DNA of 6,267 bases from JAZLJD01 sp045617725 (GTDB taxonomy: Bacteria; Bacillota; Clostridia; Lachnospirales; Lachnospiraceae). Under the pieces are notes generated by a model. The model was not told where the DNA came from. It saw only the letters and a list, made by a program, of their open reading frames with translations, and made no database searches. Shown here piece by piece: positions 6,102-6,267 of this stretch (its first letter is position 1; the number at the start of each line of letters is the position of its first letter). The position numbers were made by a program, and so were the translations under genes. The stretch spans positions 1 through 6,267 of the forward strand of contig JAZLJD010000040.1 in assembly GCA_045617725.1 (NCBI GenBank), given 5' to 3'.

Positions 6102-6267
6102 TTACAGATGTACGTTCAACTTCAAACCTTCTCTATAACCATTCGGATACAAATATGTTTTGGTATTTCTGTCAAATTCCGGATTCGTGTCATGGATTAT
6201 TCCATGATGGTTCGGGCAAACAATGAGAATATTGTTCGCATCATTGTTCAAACTCTTTGTAAAATAA
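6102..6267 (-). CDS. HNH endonuclease, C-terminal 54 residues (cut by right window edge)
   Basis: A frame open from the right edge ends at TAA (6102-6104). Its first visible residues are YFTKSLNNDANNILIVCPNHH followed by GIIHD. N-x-N-I-x-I-V-CPNHH-x-x-IH is the second half of the HNH motif: the asparagine, the distal zinc-side cysteine and the final catalytic or metal-binding histidines. The tail TYLYPNGYREGLKLNVHL resembles the short beta-rich end (Y-P-x-G ... L-x-x-x-HL) seen after HNH domains in stand-alone nucleases of about 250-350 residues. The first half of the motif and whatever precedes it lie outside the window, so the full architecture is unknown. The gene runs in the same direction as the next HNH gene and is probably in the same transcript, since no terminator or clear promoter is seen in the 63 bases between them. 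Confidence 0.75.
   Translation of the reverse strand, partial: YFTKSLNNDANNILIVCPNHHGIIHDTNPEFDRNTKTYLYPNGYREGLKLNVHL

Noticed and set aside
5945..6226. 93-codon plus-strand frame with a hydrophobic stretch that resembles a signal peptide
   Set aside because: It is antisense to the start of the HNH gene and the end of the upstream HNH gene; no ribosome binding site is seen before its ATG and the hydrophobic stretch is a by-product of the opposite strand.

Overview
All genes in this window lie on the minus strand, so in reading order they run from the right edge to the left. Moderate-to-low GC, strong purine-rich Shine-Dalgarno sites and the character of the proteins suggest a Firmicute, most likely a clostridial anaerobe of the Lachnospiraceae type. 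The taxonomic call is inference from sequence style only.

In transcription order the genes are: (1) the C-terminal end of an HNH-type nuclease, cut by the right edge (6102-6267); (2) a complete protein with a C-terminal HNH/zinc nuclease domain and a long unrecognised N-terminal region (5028-6038); (3) a small class I SAM-dependent methyltransferase overlapping it by 8 bases (4451-5035); (4) a 26-codon ORF that reads as the N-terminus of a peptide deformylase and then stops (4371-4451); (5) a 919-residue PLD nuclease / SF2 helicase / DUF3427 protein with the architecture of the SauUSI type IV restriction enzyme, which cuts cytosine-modified DNA (1590-4349); (6) a MutT-like NUDIX hydrolase 4 bases further on (1199-1585); (7) a YgjP/DUF45 zinc metallopeptidase 13 bases further on (625-1185); and, after a 140-base gap, (8) the N-terminal part of an HTH-WYL transcriptional regulator, cut by the left edge (1-483).

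Genes 2 to 7 are spaced so tightly (8-base overlap, 1-base overlap, 21, 4 and 13 bases) that one polycistronic message is the simplest reading. Its promoter is not visible and probably lies beyond the right edge. The content is that of an accessory defence-type cassette: three nuclease genes, an ATP-driven restriction helicase, a nucleotide hydrolase, a protease and a WYL regulator. The restriction enzyme should not need a partner methylase, and the one methyltransferase present does not look like a DNA methylase. The deformylase stub marks a possible join between the HNH-methyltransferase half and the helicase-NUDIX-YgjP half. No tRNA, rRNA, CRISPR array, insertion sequence or convincing terminator was seen.

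Three genes have better starts than the longest possible frame (YgjP, the SauUSI-like gene and the HNH gene). In each the Shine-Dalgarno site points to an internal ATG.
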